From positions 1 through 64,000 of the forward strand of contig NZ_QBJD02000018.1 of NCBI RefSeq assembly GCF_003057745.1: a stretch of 64,000 nt of DNA, in the 5' to 3' direction. The notes under the pieces were generated by a model. It saw only the letters and a program-made list of their open reading frames with translations. It was not told the origin of the DNA and ran no database searches. Made by a program: the position numbers and the translations under genes. Position 1 is the stretch's first letter, and the number at the start of each line of letters is the position of its first letter. The DNA is from Enterobacter sp. RIT418. GTDB lineage: Bacteria > Pseudomonadota > Gammaproteobacteria > Enterobacterales > Enterobacteriaceae. This document shows positions 27,079 through 37,675 of this stretch, in pieces.

Positions 27079-27095
<17 letters not shown>
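26358..27095 (-). CDS. yehW: YehZYXW importer, membrane subunit YehW
   Basis: 245 residues from GTG 27095. BPD-type permease with about six helices and the EAA-like loop [20 protein letters not shown] that docks on the ATPase. Second permease of the OsmF (YehZ) osmoprotectant importer. Its GTG lies inside yehX (17-base overlap). Its 3' end runs into yohO. Confidence 0.93.
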
Positions 27096-28021
<926 letters not shown>

Positions 28022-28029
<8 letters not shown>

Positions 28030-29179
28030 TGGCGCTTCTCCTGAGCAGGGCGAGCCACAAGGCAAACAGCGCATCCAGCACGACCGCCAGCGCGATGGTG
28101 GGCACTACGCCCAGTAATACCAGGTCCAGCGCGCTGCTGAGCAAGCCCTGGAAGACGAGCGCGCCAAAACCTCCCGCGCCTATCAGCGCGGCGATAACCG
28201 CCATGCCGACGGTTTGCACGGTGACCACGCGCAGGCTGCGGACCAGCAGCGGCAGCGCGAGCGGAAGCTGGATTTTCCAGAAGCACTGGCGCGCGCTCAT
28301 GCCCATCGCGTGGGCGCTTTCCAGCACGTCCGGGGCCACCTGGCCTAGCCCCGCCACCACGCCGCGCACCAGCGGCAGCAGCGCGTAAAGCACCAGGGCG
28401 ATAAGCGCAGGCGTGAGTCCGGTTCCGGCTACGCCTAGCGATCCCAGCACGGGAAAGGACTTTACCAGCCCCGCGAGCGGCGCAATCAGCAGGCCAAACA
28501 GCGCAACGGAGGGAATGGTCTGGATGATGTTCAGCACGGTAAATACGCTGCCCTGCCGCGAGGGATGCCGGTAACACCACATCCCCAGCGGCACGCCGAT
28601 CAGCAGCGCGGGGAAAAGCGTACCGAGCAGAATGGTTACATGCTGCGCCAGCGCGTCGTCGAACACCTCCTGGCGGTTGGCGTACTCCTTGAGCAGGGAA
28701 AGCGCGTTCAGCTCGCCGCTGAACAGCAGCGCAAGCGGCAGGATCCAGATCTGGGCGTTTAGCACCCAGCGCCAGGCGGGCATCGTTACCAGGCGGCGAA
28801 TCGCGTCGCTGCACGCCAGAAGGCACAGAGCGAGCCAGAGCCACAGGCCGCTGCCAACCGAGGTTCGCGCAAGCGGGCTTTCCGCCGAGGCCATGTGCGT
28901 AGCCGCCAGCCCGGCGCTCCAGAACAGGGTAACAAAGAGGAGCTCACAGAGGATAAGCGTCAGCCACAGGGCGGCGCGTCCCGGCAGGAGCGACAGCGCG
29001 ATCGCTGCCGCCAGCGACATCACGATGGCGACCGGCATGAACGGCCAAATCTCCCACAGCAGGCGCGGTTCGCCCGAGACCAGACGATTGGGCGCAACGT
29101 TTACAAACGGAAGCGCGACGGCTGCCGCGGCCACGCAGGCCAGCAGCAGCAGTACGCGATTATGACATTTTATTGGCAC
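28022..29179 (-). CDS. yehY: YehZYXW importer, membrane subunit YehY
   Basis: 385 residues, E. coli length. Extra N-terminal helices (1-150) precede the BPD permease domain, whose EAA loop is [20 protein letters not shown]. Works with YehW as the channel. Between osmF (12 bases upstream) and yehX. Confidence 0.94.
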
Positions 29180-29191
29180 AGCCTTTCCCTG

Positions 29192-30109
29192 TTACTTCAC
29201 GAGCCCTTGCTGCTTCAGGAAGTCGGCGGCCACTTTTTTGGCGTCCAGCCCCTCAACGGCAATGCTGGCATTCAGCTGCTGCAGCGTTTTCTCATCCAGC
29301 TTTTCGAAAACCGGCTTGAGCCATTTATCCATGTCGGGATAGGCTTTCAGCACCGCTTCGCGCACCACCGGTGCCGGAGCATAGATCGGCTGAACGCCTT
29401 TCGGATCGCTCAGCGTTTGCAGCCCCAGCGCCGCTACGGGGCCGTCGGTGCCGTAGGCCATCGCGGCGTTCACGCCGGAGGTTTTCTGCGCCGCGGCTTT
29501 GATGGTGACCGCCGTGTCGCCCCCGGCCAGCGAAAGCAGCTGCGACTGATCAAGCTTGAAATCGTAGGCTTTTTCAAAGGCAGGCAGCGCGTCGGGGCGC
29601 TCGATAAACTCGGCAGAGGCGGCAAGCTTAAAGTCGCCCTTCTCTTTCAGATAGCGGCTCAGATCCTCCAGCGAAACCAGCTTGCCCTTCTCGGCGAGGT
29701 CTTTACGCACCGCAATGGTCCAGGTGTTGTTGGCCGGCGCAGGCGTGAGCCAGACCAGCTTGTTCTGCTCGGCGTCGAGCTTTTTGACCTTCTCATAGCC
29801 GGCTTTGGCATTTTTCCATGCCGCATCGTTTTCATCCTTGAAGAAGAATGCGCCGTTGCCGGTATATTCCGGGTAGATGTCCAGCTCGCCGGAGGTGATT
29901 GCGCCGCGCACCACGGGCGTTGTCCCCAGCTGTACCTTATTGATCGTTTTCACCCCGTGGCTTTCAAGCACCTGCAGGATGATATTGCCCAGCAGCGCCC
30001 CTTCGGTATCAATCTTTGAGCCCACCTTCACCGGCTCCGCTGCCTGTAAAGGCAGGCTTAGCGCCGCCAGCAGCACCGCTGAGCCTACTATCCCCTTTGA
30101 AATCGTCAT
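29192..30109 (-). CDS. osmF: Periplasmic osmoprotectant-binding protein OsmF (YehZ)
   Basis: 305 residues. Signal peptide MTISKGIVGSAVLLAALSLP and on, cut after LQA. OpuAC-type binding protein: KVGSKIDTEGALLGNIILQV, TSGELDIYPEYTGNGAFFF and ANNTWTIAVRKDLAEKG. First gene of the osmF-yehYXW unit. In E. coli it is induced by osmotic stress through RpoS; no clear RpoS promoter was identified by eye here. Confidence 0.95.
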   Translation of the reverse strand: MTISKGIVGSAVLLAALSLPLQAAEPVKVGSKIDTEGALLGNIILQVLESHGVKTINKVQLGTTPVVRGAITSGELDIYPEYTGNGAFFFKDENDAAWKNAKAGYEKVKKLDAEQNKLVWLTPAPANNTWTIAVRKDLAEKGKLVSLEDLSRYLKEKGDFKLAASAEFIERPDALPAFEKAYDFKLDQSQLLSLAGGDTAVTIKAAAQKTSGVNAAMAYGTDGPVAALGLQTLSDPKGVQPIYAPAPVVREAVLKAYPDMDKWLKPVFEKLDEKTLQQLNASIAVEGLDAKKVAADFLKQQGLVK

Positions 30110-30248
30110 CTACTTTCCTCAGTTTTGCCGCCTTTTTCAGAGGCTTGAAAGAAAAGCGTAGCTTAAAACGGCAGGTTTAACCGTCAAAATGCCTTTTTAG
30201 CATAAGGTAAGAGGCATCCCCCGGAGCCGGGGGATGCGGGGGAGGAGA

Positions 30249-32546
30249 TTACAGCAGCTCGAACTCGCCTTTGTTGACGCGCGCGGAGTCCACGCCGATA
30301 AAGACGTTGAATTTGCCCGGCTCGGCGTCGTACTTCATCTGCTGGTTCCAGAACTTCAGCGCGTTCACGTCAATCGGGAAAGTGACGGTTTTGGTTTCGC
30401 CCGGCTTGAGCGTGACCTTATCAAAGCCGCGCAGCTGCTTGACCGGACGGCTCATCGACGCCGTCACGTCCTGAACGTACATCTGAATGACCGTGGCCCC
30501 CTCGCGTTTGCCGGTGTTGGTCACCTCCACGCTGGCGGTCACGTTACCGTCACGCTTCATGGTCGGCGCAGACATTTTCACCTCCGAGACCTTGAAGGTG
30601 GTGTAGCTCAGGCCGTAACCAAACGGATACAGCGGACCGTTCGCTTCATCAAAGTAGCGCGAAGTGTACTTGTTCGGCTTGTCGGCGTTGTACGGACGGC
30701 CGGTGTTCAGGTGGCTGTAGTACACCGGGATCTGCCCGACGGAGCGCGGGAAGGACATCGGCAGCTTGCCGGACGGGTTGTAATCGCCGAACAGCACGTC
30801 GGCAATGGCGTTGCCGCCTTCGGTGCCCGCAAACCAGGTTTCAAGAATCGCGTCGGCCTGCTGGTCTTCTTTCACCAGCGCCAGCGGACGGCCGTTCATC
30901 AGCACCAGCACCAGCGGCTTGCCGGTGGCCTTCAGGGCCGCAATCAGGTCGCGCTGGCTCTGCGGAATGGTGATATCGGTACGGCTGGACGCTTCGTGCG
31001 CCATGCCCTGCGCTTCGCCCACCACGGCAACCACCACGTCAGACTGCTTCGCGGCGCTGACAGCCTCGTCGATCATCTCTTTTGGCGAGCGTGGGTCAAC
31101 CTTAACCGCCTCTTCGTACTGGTTGAGGAAGGTGACGATATCGTTATCGTCTGTGACGTTCGCGCCCTTGGCGTAAACCACTTTCGCGTTTTCACCCACG
31201 GCGTCTTTGATGCCGGTCAGCACGGTGACGGACTGATCGGCCACGCCCGCGGCGGACCAGCTGCCCATCACGTCGCGCTTGCTGTCGGCCAGCGGGCCTA
31301 CGACGGCAATGGTGCCGGACTTTTTCAGCGGCAGCGTGTCAAGACGGTTTTTCAGCAGCACCAGGCTTTCACGCGCCACCTCGCGCGCCTCTTTGCGGTG
31401 CAGGCGGCTTTCGGCGTTGGTGTCCGCCGGGTCAGACTCTTTTGGCCCCAGGTGGCTGTACGGATCGTTAAACAGCCCCATGTCGTATTTCACGTTCAGC
31501 ACGTGGCGGGTCGCGTCGTCCAGCTCCGCCATCGTCACCTTGCCGCTCTTCACCAGGCCCGGCAGGTATTTGCTGTAGTATTCGTCGCTCATGCTCATGT
31601 TGATGCCGGACTTGAGCGCCACGCGCACCGCGTCTTCCGGGTCGGAGGCGGTGCCGTGCTTGATCAGCTCTTTGATCGCACCGTGATCCGAGACGGTAAT
31701 GCCCTTAAAGCCCCACTGGTCGCGCAACACGTCTTTCAGCAGCCACGAATCGGAGGTCGCCGGCGTGCCGTTCAGCGAGTTCAGCGCCACCATCACCGCG
31801 CCGCTCCCCGCGTCCAGCCCCGCCTTGTACGGCGGCATGTAGTCGTTGAACAGGCGCTGCGGGCTCATGTCGACGGTGTTGTACTCTTTACCGCCCTCCA
31901 CCGCGCCGTAGGCCGCAAAGTGCTTAACGCTGGTCATCACCGAGTAGCGGTCCGCCGGGCTTTTGCCCTGCATCGCTTCCACCATGGTTTTGCCCATCGT
32001 GGCCGTTAAATACGTGTCTTCGCCAAAGCCCTCCGAGGCGCGGCCCCAGCGCGGATCGCGGGAGACATCCACCATCGGCGCCCAGGTCATGTTCAGGCCG
32101 TCGTCCGCCGCTTCATAGGCGGAAACGCGCCCGACGGTTTTGACCGCGTCGAGGTTAAAGGAAGAGGCTAAACCGAGGCTAATCGGGAAAACGGTACGCT
32201 GCCCGTGCAGCACGTCGTAGGCGAAGAAGAGAGGAATTTTCAGGCGGCTGAGCGCCATCGCCTGATCCTGCATTTTGCGGATATCCTGGCGGGTAACGGT
32301 GTTAAAGATCGCGCCCACCTGACTTTCTTTGATCATCTCCCGGATGGCCTCTTTCGGGTTGTCCGGGCCGACGCTGATAAGACGCAGCTGGCCGATTTTC
32401 TCATCGACCGTCATTTTCTTGAGCAATTCCGTGACGAACGCGTCCCGGGCTTCAGGCGTAAGCGGGTGATTGCCAAACATATCATCTGCCAGCGCGGGCT
32501 GCAGCGCCAGGCTGACGGCGACACCTACAGAACATATCCATTTCAT
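30249..32546 (-). CDS. bglX: Periplasmic beta-glucosidase BglX
   Basis: 765 residues, same as E. coli. Signal peptide MKWICSVGVAVSLALQPALA. Glycoside hydrolase family 3: TIM-barrel with KHFAAYGAVEGGKEYNTVDM, catalytic Asp in WGFKGITVSDHGAI, the second alpha/beta domain (VVGPLADSKRDVMGSWSAAG) and a C-terminal fibronectin-III-like domain (RDGNVTASVEVTNTGKREGA). Releases glucose from beta-glucosides in the periplasm. A single gene, divergent from dld. Confidence 0.96.
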   Translation of the reverse strand: MKWICSVGVAVSLALQPALADDMFGNHPLTPEARDAFVTELLKKMTVDEKIGQLRLISVGPDNPKEAIREMIKESQVGAIFNTVTRQDIRKMQDQAMALSRLKIPLFFAYDVLHGQRTVFPISLGLASSFNLDAVKTVGRVSAYEAADDGLNMTWAPMVDVSRDPRWGRASEGFGEDTYLTATMGKTMVEAMQGKSPADRYSVMTSVKHFAAYGAVEGGKEYNTVDMSPQRLFNDYMPPYKAGLDAGSGAVMVALNSLNGTPATSDSWLLKDVLRDQWGFKGITVSDHGAIKELIKHGTASDPEDAVRVALKSGINMSMSDEYYSKYLPGLVKSGKVTMAELDDATRHVLNVKYDMGLFNDPYSHLGPKESDPADTNAESRLHRKEAREVARESLVLLKNRLDTLPLKKSGTIAVVGPLADSKRDVMGSWSAAGVADQSVTVLTGIKDAVGENAKVVYAKGANVTDDNDIVTFLNQYEEAVKVDPRSPKEMIDEAVSAAKQSDVVVAVVGEAQGMAHEASSRTDITIPQSQRDLIAALKATGKPLVLVLMNGRPLALVKEDQQADAILETWFAGTEGGNAIADVLFGDYNPSGKLPMSFPRSVGQIPVYYSHLNTGRPYNADKPNKYTSRYFDEANGPLYPFGYGLSYTTFKVSEVKMSAPTMKRDGNVTASVEVTNTGKREGATVIQMYVQDVTASMSRPVKQLRGFDKVTLKPGETKTVTFPIDVNALKFWNQQMKYDAEPGKFNVFIGVDSARVNKGEFELL

Positions 32547-32735
32547 GTCGTTTTACTCTCTCATCATTAACCGCCGGAAGAACGCCACCGGACCGTGCGA
32601 AAAGCGCAGTGTGCCATAAACCCTCTTTCGCTTGCAGGGTTATTCTCTGATTTTTCTGATGAATAGTAGACCGCTCAACAGTTAATCGCGCTATGCTTTA
32701 CAGCGAGAAATTTGCCCCACCACAAGGAGTGGAAG

Positions 32736-34472
32736 ATGTCTTCTGTTCGAACTGACGATAACAACGCTTTTATTAACGAACTGTCGCGCCTGGTTGGCTC
32801 CTCTCACCTGCTTACCGACCCGGCAAAAACGGCCCGCTACCGTAAGGGCTTCCGCTCCGGCCAGGGCGATGCGCTGGCGGTTGTTTTCCCCGGCACGCTG
32901 CTGGAGCTGTGGCGCGTACTCAGCGCCTGCGTCGCCGCCGACAAGATCATTTTAATGCAGGCCGCCAATACCGGCCTGACGGAAGGCTCAACGCCGAACG
33001 GCAACGACTACGATCGCGACATTGTGATTATCAGCACGCTGCGCCTCGATAAGCTTCACCTGCTGGACAAAGGCGAGCAGGTGCTCGCCTTCCCCGGCAC
33101 GACCCTCTATTCGCTGGAGAAAGCGCTTAAGCCGCTGGGGCGCGAGCCGCACTCCGTGATTGGCTCCTCGTGCATCGGCGCGTCGGTGATCGGCGGGATC
33201 TGCAATAACTCCGGCGGTTCGCTGGTGCAGCGCGGCCCGGCGTATACCGAGATGTCGCTCTTTGCGCGGATCGACGAGAACGGCAAGCTGACGCTGGTCA
33301 ACCACCTGGGTATCGACCTGGGCGTGACGCCGGAGCAGATCCTGAGCAAGCTGGATGACGATCGCGTGAAGGATGAAGACGTGCAGCACGACGGCCGCCA
33401 CGCGCACGATCATGATTACATCACCCGCGTGCGCGACATTGAGGCCGACACCCCGGCGCGCTACAACGCCGATCCGGATCGGCTGTTTGAATCCTCCGGC
33501 TGCGCGGGCAAGCTGGCGGTGTTTGCGGTGCGTCTCGATACCTTCCCGGCAGAAAAAAAGCAGCAGGTCTTCTACATCGGGACTAACCAGCCGGAAGTGC
33601 TCACCGAAATTCGTCGCCATATCCTGGCCGAATTTACCCACCTGCCGGTGGCGGGCGAGTATATGCACCGGGATATTTACGATATTGCCGAGCGCTATGG
33701 CAAAGATACCTTCCTGATGATCGACAGGCTCGGCACCGACAAAATGCCGTTCTTCTTCACCATGAAGGGGCGTACCGACGCGATGCTTGAGAAAGTGCCG
33801 CTGTTTAAGCCCCACTTCACCGACCGCTTTATGCAGAAGCTGGGCAACGTCTTCCCGGCACACCTGCCGGAGCGGATGAAAACCTGGCGCGATAAGTACG
33901 AACATCACCTGCTGCTAAAAATGGCCGGAGACGGCATCGAGGAAGCGCAGGCCTGGCTGACCGAGTTTTTCAAAACCGCCGAAGGAGATTTCTTCGCCTG
34001 TACCCCTGAAGAGGGCAGCAAAGCCTTCCTTCATCGTTTTGCGGCAGCGGGCGCGGCAATTCGCTATCAGGCGGTACATTCCGAAGAGGTGGAAGATATC
34101 CTGGCGCTGGATATCGCCCTGCGTCGTAACGATACCGAGTGGTTTGAACACCTGCCGCCGGAAATTAACGATAAGCTGGTGCATAAGCTCTATTACGGCC
34201 ACTTTATGTGCTACGTATTCCATCAGGATTACATCGTCAAAAAAGGCGTTGATGCGCACGCGCTGAAAGAGGAGATGCTCGCCCTGCTTCACGCGCGCGG
34301 CGCGCAGTACCCCGCGGAGCATAACGTTGGCCACCTGTATAAAGCCCCGGAAACGCTTACGCGTTTTTATCGCGAGAATGACCCTACAAACAGTATGAAT
34401 CCCGGGATTGGTAAAACAACGCGGAAGAAATACTGGAAAGAGGATGTTGAAACCGAGCAGCGCGACGCGTAA
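32736..34472 (+). CDS. dld: Quinone-dependent D-lactate dehydrogenase
   Basis: 578 residues from ATG 32736 (AAGGAG six bases before). FAD-binding PCMH-type domain with LMQAANTGLTEGSTPNGNDY, AFPGTTLYSLEKALKPLGRE and SCIGASVIGGICNNSGGSLV; a C-terminal cap domain with basic stretches binds the inner membrane. Oxidises D-lactate to pyruvate and feeds electrons to quinone. A few residues longer than the 571 of E. coli. Confidence 0.96.
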   Translation: MSSVRTDDNNAFINELSRLVGSSHLLTDPAKTARYRKGFRSGQGDALAVVFPGTLLELWRVLSACVAADKIILMQAANTGLTEGSTPNGNDYDRDIVIISTLRLDKLHLLDKGEQVLAFPGTTLYSLEKALKPLGREPHSVIGSSCIGASVIGGICNNSGGSLVQRGPAYTEMSLFARIDENGKLTLVNHLGIDLGVTPEQILSKLDDDRVKDEDVQHDGRHAHDHDYITRVRDIEADTPARYNADPDRLFESSGCAGKLAVFAVRLDTFPAEKKQQVFYIGTNQPEVLTEIRRHILAEFTHLPVAGEYMHRDIYDIAERYGKDTFLMIDRLGTDKMPFFFTMKGRTDAMLEKVPLFKPHFTDRFMQKLGNVFPAHLPERMKTWRDKYEHHLLLKMAGDGIEEAQAWLTEFFKTAEGDFFACTPEEGSKAFLHRFAAAGAAIRYQAVHSEEVEDILALDIALRRNDTEWFEHLPPEINDKLVHKLYYGHFMCYVFHQDYIVKKGVDAHALKEEMLALLHARGAQYPAEHNVGHLYKAPETLTRFYRENDPTNSMNPGIGKTTRKKYWKEDVETEQRDA

Positions 34473-34548
34473 GCCCCTGAATCCGGACTACCGCTATATT
34501 TGAGAGATTGTTAAGCGCTCCTTAAACGTACTAGAGTAGCAGCCTGTC

Positions 34549-34570
34549 GCCGGAGAAACGCTTCTCCGGC
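34549..34570 (+). other. Hairpin in the leader of the GNAT gene
   Basis: GCCGGAGAA (34549-34557) pairs with TTCTCCGGC (34562-34570), loop ACGC. No T run follows, so it is not a standard terminator; it may protect the dld mRNA end or lie in the leader of the next gene. Confidence 0.5.
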
Positions 34571-34596
34571 ATTGCATCACGAGGAGCAGGCACATC

Positions 34597-35151
34597 ATGT
34601 CGGCTGTTGATACTTTGTCCGAAAGCGGAGTGGTTGTGCGCGATGCCCTTCCCGATGACGTGCATGCCATCTCCGCCATTTACGCGTGGCACGTTCTTCA
34701 CGGCCGCGCATCGTTCGAGGAAGTTCCTCCTACCGTCGACGACATGCGCCAGCGCATAAAAAACGTCAGCGATAGCGGCCTGCCCTGGCTGGTTGCCCTC
34801 TATCGCGGCGTCGTGGTCGGCTATTGCTACGCCACGCCCTATCGTCCACGCCATGCCTATCGCTACACCCTCGAAGAATCCATTTACGTGGATGCCAGCG
34901 CCACCGGACGAGGGCTAGGCTCAACGCTGTTAAGCGCGCTGATCGAGCGCTGCGAACAGGGCCCGTGGCGGCAAATGATCGCCGTGGTGGGAGACGGAAA
35001 CAATAACGCGGGGTCGCTGCGGCTGCATAAAAAACACGGCTTCGTGGTGGTGGGCCAGCTGCGCAGCGTAGGCTACAAAAAAGGCGACTGGCGGGATACG
35101 CTGATCATGCAGCGATCGCTCAATGAGGGCGACTGGACGCTGCCGGAATAA
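34597..35151 (+). CDS. Phosphinothricin-acetyltransferase-like GNAT enzyme (MnaT group)
   Basis: 184 residues. Pat/Bar/MnaT features: VVRDALPDDVHAISAIYAWH, HGRASFEEVPPT, the acetyl-CoA loop DASATGRGLGSTLLSALIER and GDGNNNAGSLRLHKKHGF. Family members acetylate methionine derivatives (sulfone, sulfoximine) or phosphinothricin; the physiological substrate here is an inference. It is not part of the E. coli gene order between dld and pbpG, so it is probably a lineage-specific insertion. GAGGAG lies upstream of the ATG. Confidence 0.82.
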   Translation: MSAVDTLSESGVVVRDALPDDVHAISAIYAWHVLHGRASFEEVPPTVDDMRQRIKNVSDSGLPWLVALYRGVVVGYCYATPYRPRHAYRYTLEESIYVDASATGRGLGSTLLSALIERCEQGPWRQMIAVVGDGNNNAGSLRLHKKHGFVVVGQLRSVGYKKGDWRDTLIMQRSLNEGDWTLPE

Positions 35152-35169
35152 ACGCTGTGCGGTCTGGTG

Positions 35170-35202
35170 CCCTCACCCCGGCCCTCTCCCACAGGGAGAG
35201 GG
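35170..35202. repeat. Intergenic palindromic repeat, copy B
   Basis: CCCTCACCCCGGCCCTCTCC, then CACAGGGAGAGGG; inverse orientation relative to copy A at 22270. Confidence 0.75.
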
Positions 35203-35212
35203 AGAAAACATA

Positions 35213-35239
35213 AAAAACGGTAACCTGGGTTACCGTTTT
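35213..35239. terminator. Bidirectional terminator between GNAT gene and pbpG
   Basis: AAAACGGTAAC and GTTACCGTTTT form a stem with A and T runs on both sides, serving both converging genes. Confidence 0.85.
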
Positions 35240-35247
35240 GCGTTTAC

Positions 35248-36168
35248 CTAATCGTTCTGCGCGGTCGCCATCTGTTCCGCTTTCTGCTTTTTGTACGTCA
35301 GCGCCGCGGCCGGCACCGGCTGTACCTTCCCTGTCTCGATCCAGGTGCGCAGGCGGCTGGCATCCGCAAAGTGGGTGTATTTGCCAAAGGCGTCCATCAC
35401 CACCAGCGCCACCGGCTTGCCGTTGAACACGGTACGCATCACCAGACAGTGGCCCGCCGCGTTGGTAAAGCCGGTTTTGGTTAGCTGTATGTTCCAGTTT
35501 TCGCGGTAAACCAGATGGTTAGTGTTGCGGAACGGCAGCGTGTAGGAGGGATTGGCGAACGTCGCCATATCCTCACGGGTGGTGCTGAGCTGGCCGATCA
35601 GCGGGTACTGCTTGCTGGCAATCAGCATCTTCGTTAGGTCACGCGCCGTCGACACGTTGTGGATCGACAGGCCGGTAGGCTCAACAAAGCGGGTGTTGGT
35701 CATGCCCAGGGATTTGGCTTTGGCATTCATCGCGCGAATAAACGCGTCATATCCGCCCGGATAGTGGTGCGCCAGGCTCGCCGCCGCGCGGTTTTCTGAC
35801 GACATCAGCGCCAGCAGCAGCATGTTTTTACGGCTAATTTCGCTGTTCAGGCGCACGCGAGAGTAAATTCCCTTCATCTCCGGCGTATGGCTGATATCCA
35901 CCTTCAGCGTTTCGTCCAGCGGCAGCCGTGCGTCAAGCACCACCATCGCCGTCATTAATTTTGTGATTGAGGCAATCGGTCGCACCAGATCGGGATGGCT
36001 GGCGTAGATCACCTTATTGGTGTTGAGATCGACAATCATCGCGCTGCCGGACGCAATTTGCGGTTGAGCAGCCGGCGCGGCGGCTGTCGCGGCTGCCATC
36101 GCGGGCACGGCCGCAGACGCACCGAGGATTAGCGCAAGGCTAAGTATAGAGACACGGAATTTCAGCAT
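35248..36168 (-). CDS. pbpG: D-alanyl-D-alanine endopeptidase PBP7
   Basis: 306 residues. Signal peptide ([16 protein letters not shown]). Low-molecular-weight penicillin-binding protein with SITK (SxxK, nucleophile Ser), SSEN (SxN) and KTG in [12 protein letters not shown]. Cuts cross-links in murein. Four residues shorter than in E. coli, mostly in the Ala-rich linker after the signal. Single gene. Confidence 0.95.
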   Translation of the reverse strand: MLKFRVSILSLALILGASAAVPAMAAATAAAPAAQPQIASGSAMIVDLNTNKVIYASHPDLVRPIASITKLMTAMVVLDARLPLDETLKVDISHTPEMKGIYSRVRLNSEISRKNMLLLALMSSENRAAASLAHHYPGGYDAFIRAMNAKAKSLGMTNTRFVEPTGLSIHNVSTARDLTKMLIASKQYPLIGQLSTTREDMATFANPSYTLPFRNTNHLVYRENWNIQLTKTGFTNAAGHCLVMRTVFNGKPVALVVMDAFGKYTHFADASRLRTWIETGKVQPVPAAALTYKKQKAEQMATAQND

Positions 36169-36297
36169 GGTGAGACTTCTGATAGTGAATCAGGCACGTA
36201 TTGACGTACGCCGCCTGCGCGTATGAAAAACGCAGGCTGGCCAGGGCATCATAGCGGGCACCGTGAAATGTCGCCAGCGGATAATCATGAACGGATG

Positions 36298-36329
36298 CTG
36301 CGCTGCTGGCAATTGCGCCAGCAGCGCAG
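36298..36329 (-). other. Perfect 13-pair hairpin after yohC
   Basis: CTGCGCTGCTGGC (36298-36310) and its exact complement (36317-36329) flank the loop AATTGC, six bases beyond the yohC stop. No U run follows on the yohC strand, so it may stabilise the mRNA end. Confidence 0.7.
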
Positions 36330-36334
36330 TGAGC

Positions 36335-36922
36335 TTAGAAAAGACGGTATCCGTAGCCCCACAGAATCACCGTCAGCGCCAGCAGCGCCTCCAGAACCAG
36401 CACGCCGATAGCCAGCGTTGAGCTGGAGAAGCTCAGGCCCTCTTCTTTATTGATATTCAGGAACGTGGGCACGCCCAGATACAGCAGATACCCCGTGTAA
36501 AAGAGCGCAAGCGTACCGATCAGCGCGCACAGCCAGACCAGCGGATAGAGCGCAACAATGCCGCTTAAAAACAGCGGAGTCGCGATATATCCGGCGAAAA
36601 TCATACAGTTTGCCAGAGACGGACGTTGAGGAAAGTTACGCGCCATCCAGTGGATCACGCGCCCCATTACGGCCACGCCCGCCAGCATGACGCCGTAGAA
36701 CAGAATGGCCAGGTAGAGCCCGGTAAACCAGGAGAGCTTAACCACGGTGCCATCACCGAAGTTCCAGCCGATTTGCGTGGTGCCAATGAACGCGCAAATC
36801 ACCGGCACCGCCGCCATCAGCAGCACGTGGTGGGTATAGTGATGCGCAACCGTTTCGTTCTCATTTCTGATCACGTGCATTTCACGATCGGGATGGGAGA
36901 AGAGTCCCCAGACATGGTTCAT
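36335..36922 (-). CDS. yohC: Inner-membrane Yip1-family protein YohC
   Basis: 195 residues from ATG 36922, matching E. coli. Five or so membrane helices after a conserved start (MNHVWGLFSHPDREMHVIRN). The Yip1 domain is the only recognisable family. Function unknown. Divergent from yohD. Confidence 0.93.
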   Translation of the reverse strand: MNHVWGLFSHPDREMHVIRNENETVAHHYTHHVLLMAAVPVICAFIGTTQIGWNFGDGTVVKLSWFTGLYLAILFYGVMLAGVAVMGRVIHWMARNFPQRPSLANCMIFAGYIATPLFLSGIVALYPLVWLCALIGTLALFYTGYLLYLGVPTFLNINKEEGLSFSSSTLAIGVLVLEALLALTVILWGYGYRLF

Positions 36923-37078
36923 AACGCCCCCTTGTTGTCGGCCCGTCATCGATACCTCAAGTATAATGCAGGCTTTAGATTATTTTATGTACAACGCTAA
37001 ATTTGCCTCTGATGCCGCGCTATTTATAGATGGGGTGTATCATTAACGGAGGAGAAACAAGGAGACGACGCGTACTTA

Positions 37079-37651
37079 ATGGATATCAACGGTCTGATTG
37101 AACAATACGGATACGCTGCGCTGGTGATTGGCAGCGTGGCGGAGGGCGAAACCATCACGCTGTTAGGCGGGGTTGCAGCGCATCAGGGATTGCTCAAGTT
37201 TCCGCTGGTGGTTGCCGCCGTAGCGCTGGGCGGCATGATTGGCGACCAGCTGCTCTACTTTCTGGGATTACGCTTTGGGCCTACCCTGCTCAAGCGCTTT
37301 TCGAAGCATCGCAAGAAGATTAACCGGGCGCAAAAGCTGATCCAGCGTCACCCTTATCTCTTTGTGATTGGCACCCGCTTTATGTACGGCTTTCGTATCA
37401 TCGGGCCAATACTGATCGGCGCAAGCCGCCTGCCGCCGAAAATCTTCCTGCCGCTGAATATCCTCGGGGCCATCGCCTGGGCGCTGATTTTCACTACGCT
37501 CGGCTACGTCGGAGGCGAAGTGATAGGCCCGTGGCTGCATAAGTTTGACCAGCACGTGAAGCACTGGGCATGGCTGATCCTGGTGGTTGTGGGGGTGATT
37601 GCGGTGCGGCTGTGGCTAAAGCACCGGGAGAATAAGCGGGATGGGGATTGA
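37079..37651 (+). CDS. yohD: DedA-family inner-membrane protein YohD
   Basis: 190 residues. DedA signatures: EGETITLLGGVAAHQGLLKF near the N-terminus and HPYLFVIGTRFMYGFRIIGP with the GxxR arginine, then a C-terminal helix. DedA proteins are linked to polyprenyl-phosphate or phospholipid flipping and to envelope pH tolerance. The AGGAG upstream is 14 bases from the ATG, a long spacing. In E. coli yohF follows; here mdtQ follows directly. Confidence 0.93.
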   Translation: MDINGLIEQYGYAALVIGSVAEGETITLLGGVAAHQGLLKFPLVVAAVALGGMIGDQLLYFLGLRFGPTLLKRFSKHRKKINRAQKLIQRHPYLFVIGTRFMYGFRIIGPILIGASRLPPKIFLPLNILGAIAWALIFTTLGYVGGEVIGPWLHKFDQHVKHWAWLILVVVGVIAVRLWLKHRENKRDGD

Positions 37652-37675
37652 GTAAATCACCACATCCTCCCCTTT

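Noticed and set aside
30234..32009. 591-codon ORF antisense to bglX
   Set aside because: Mirror of a GC-rich gene with biased third positions; His/Arg/Val-rich product, no ribosome site, and bglX is certain.
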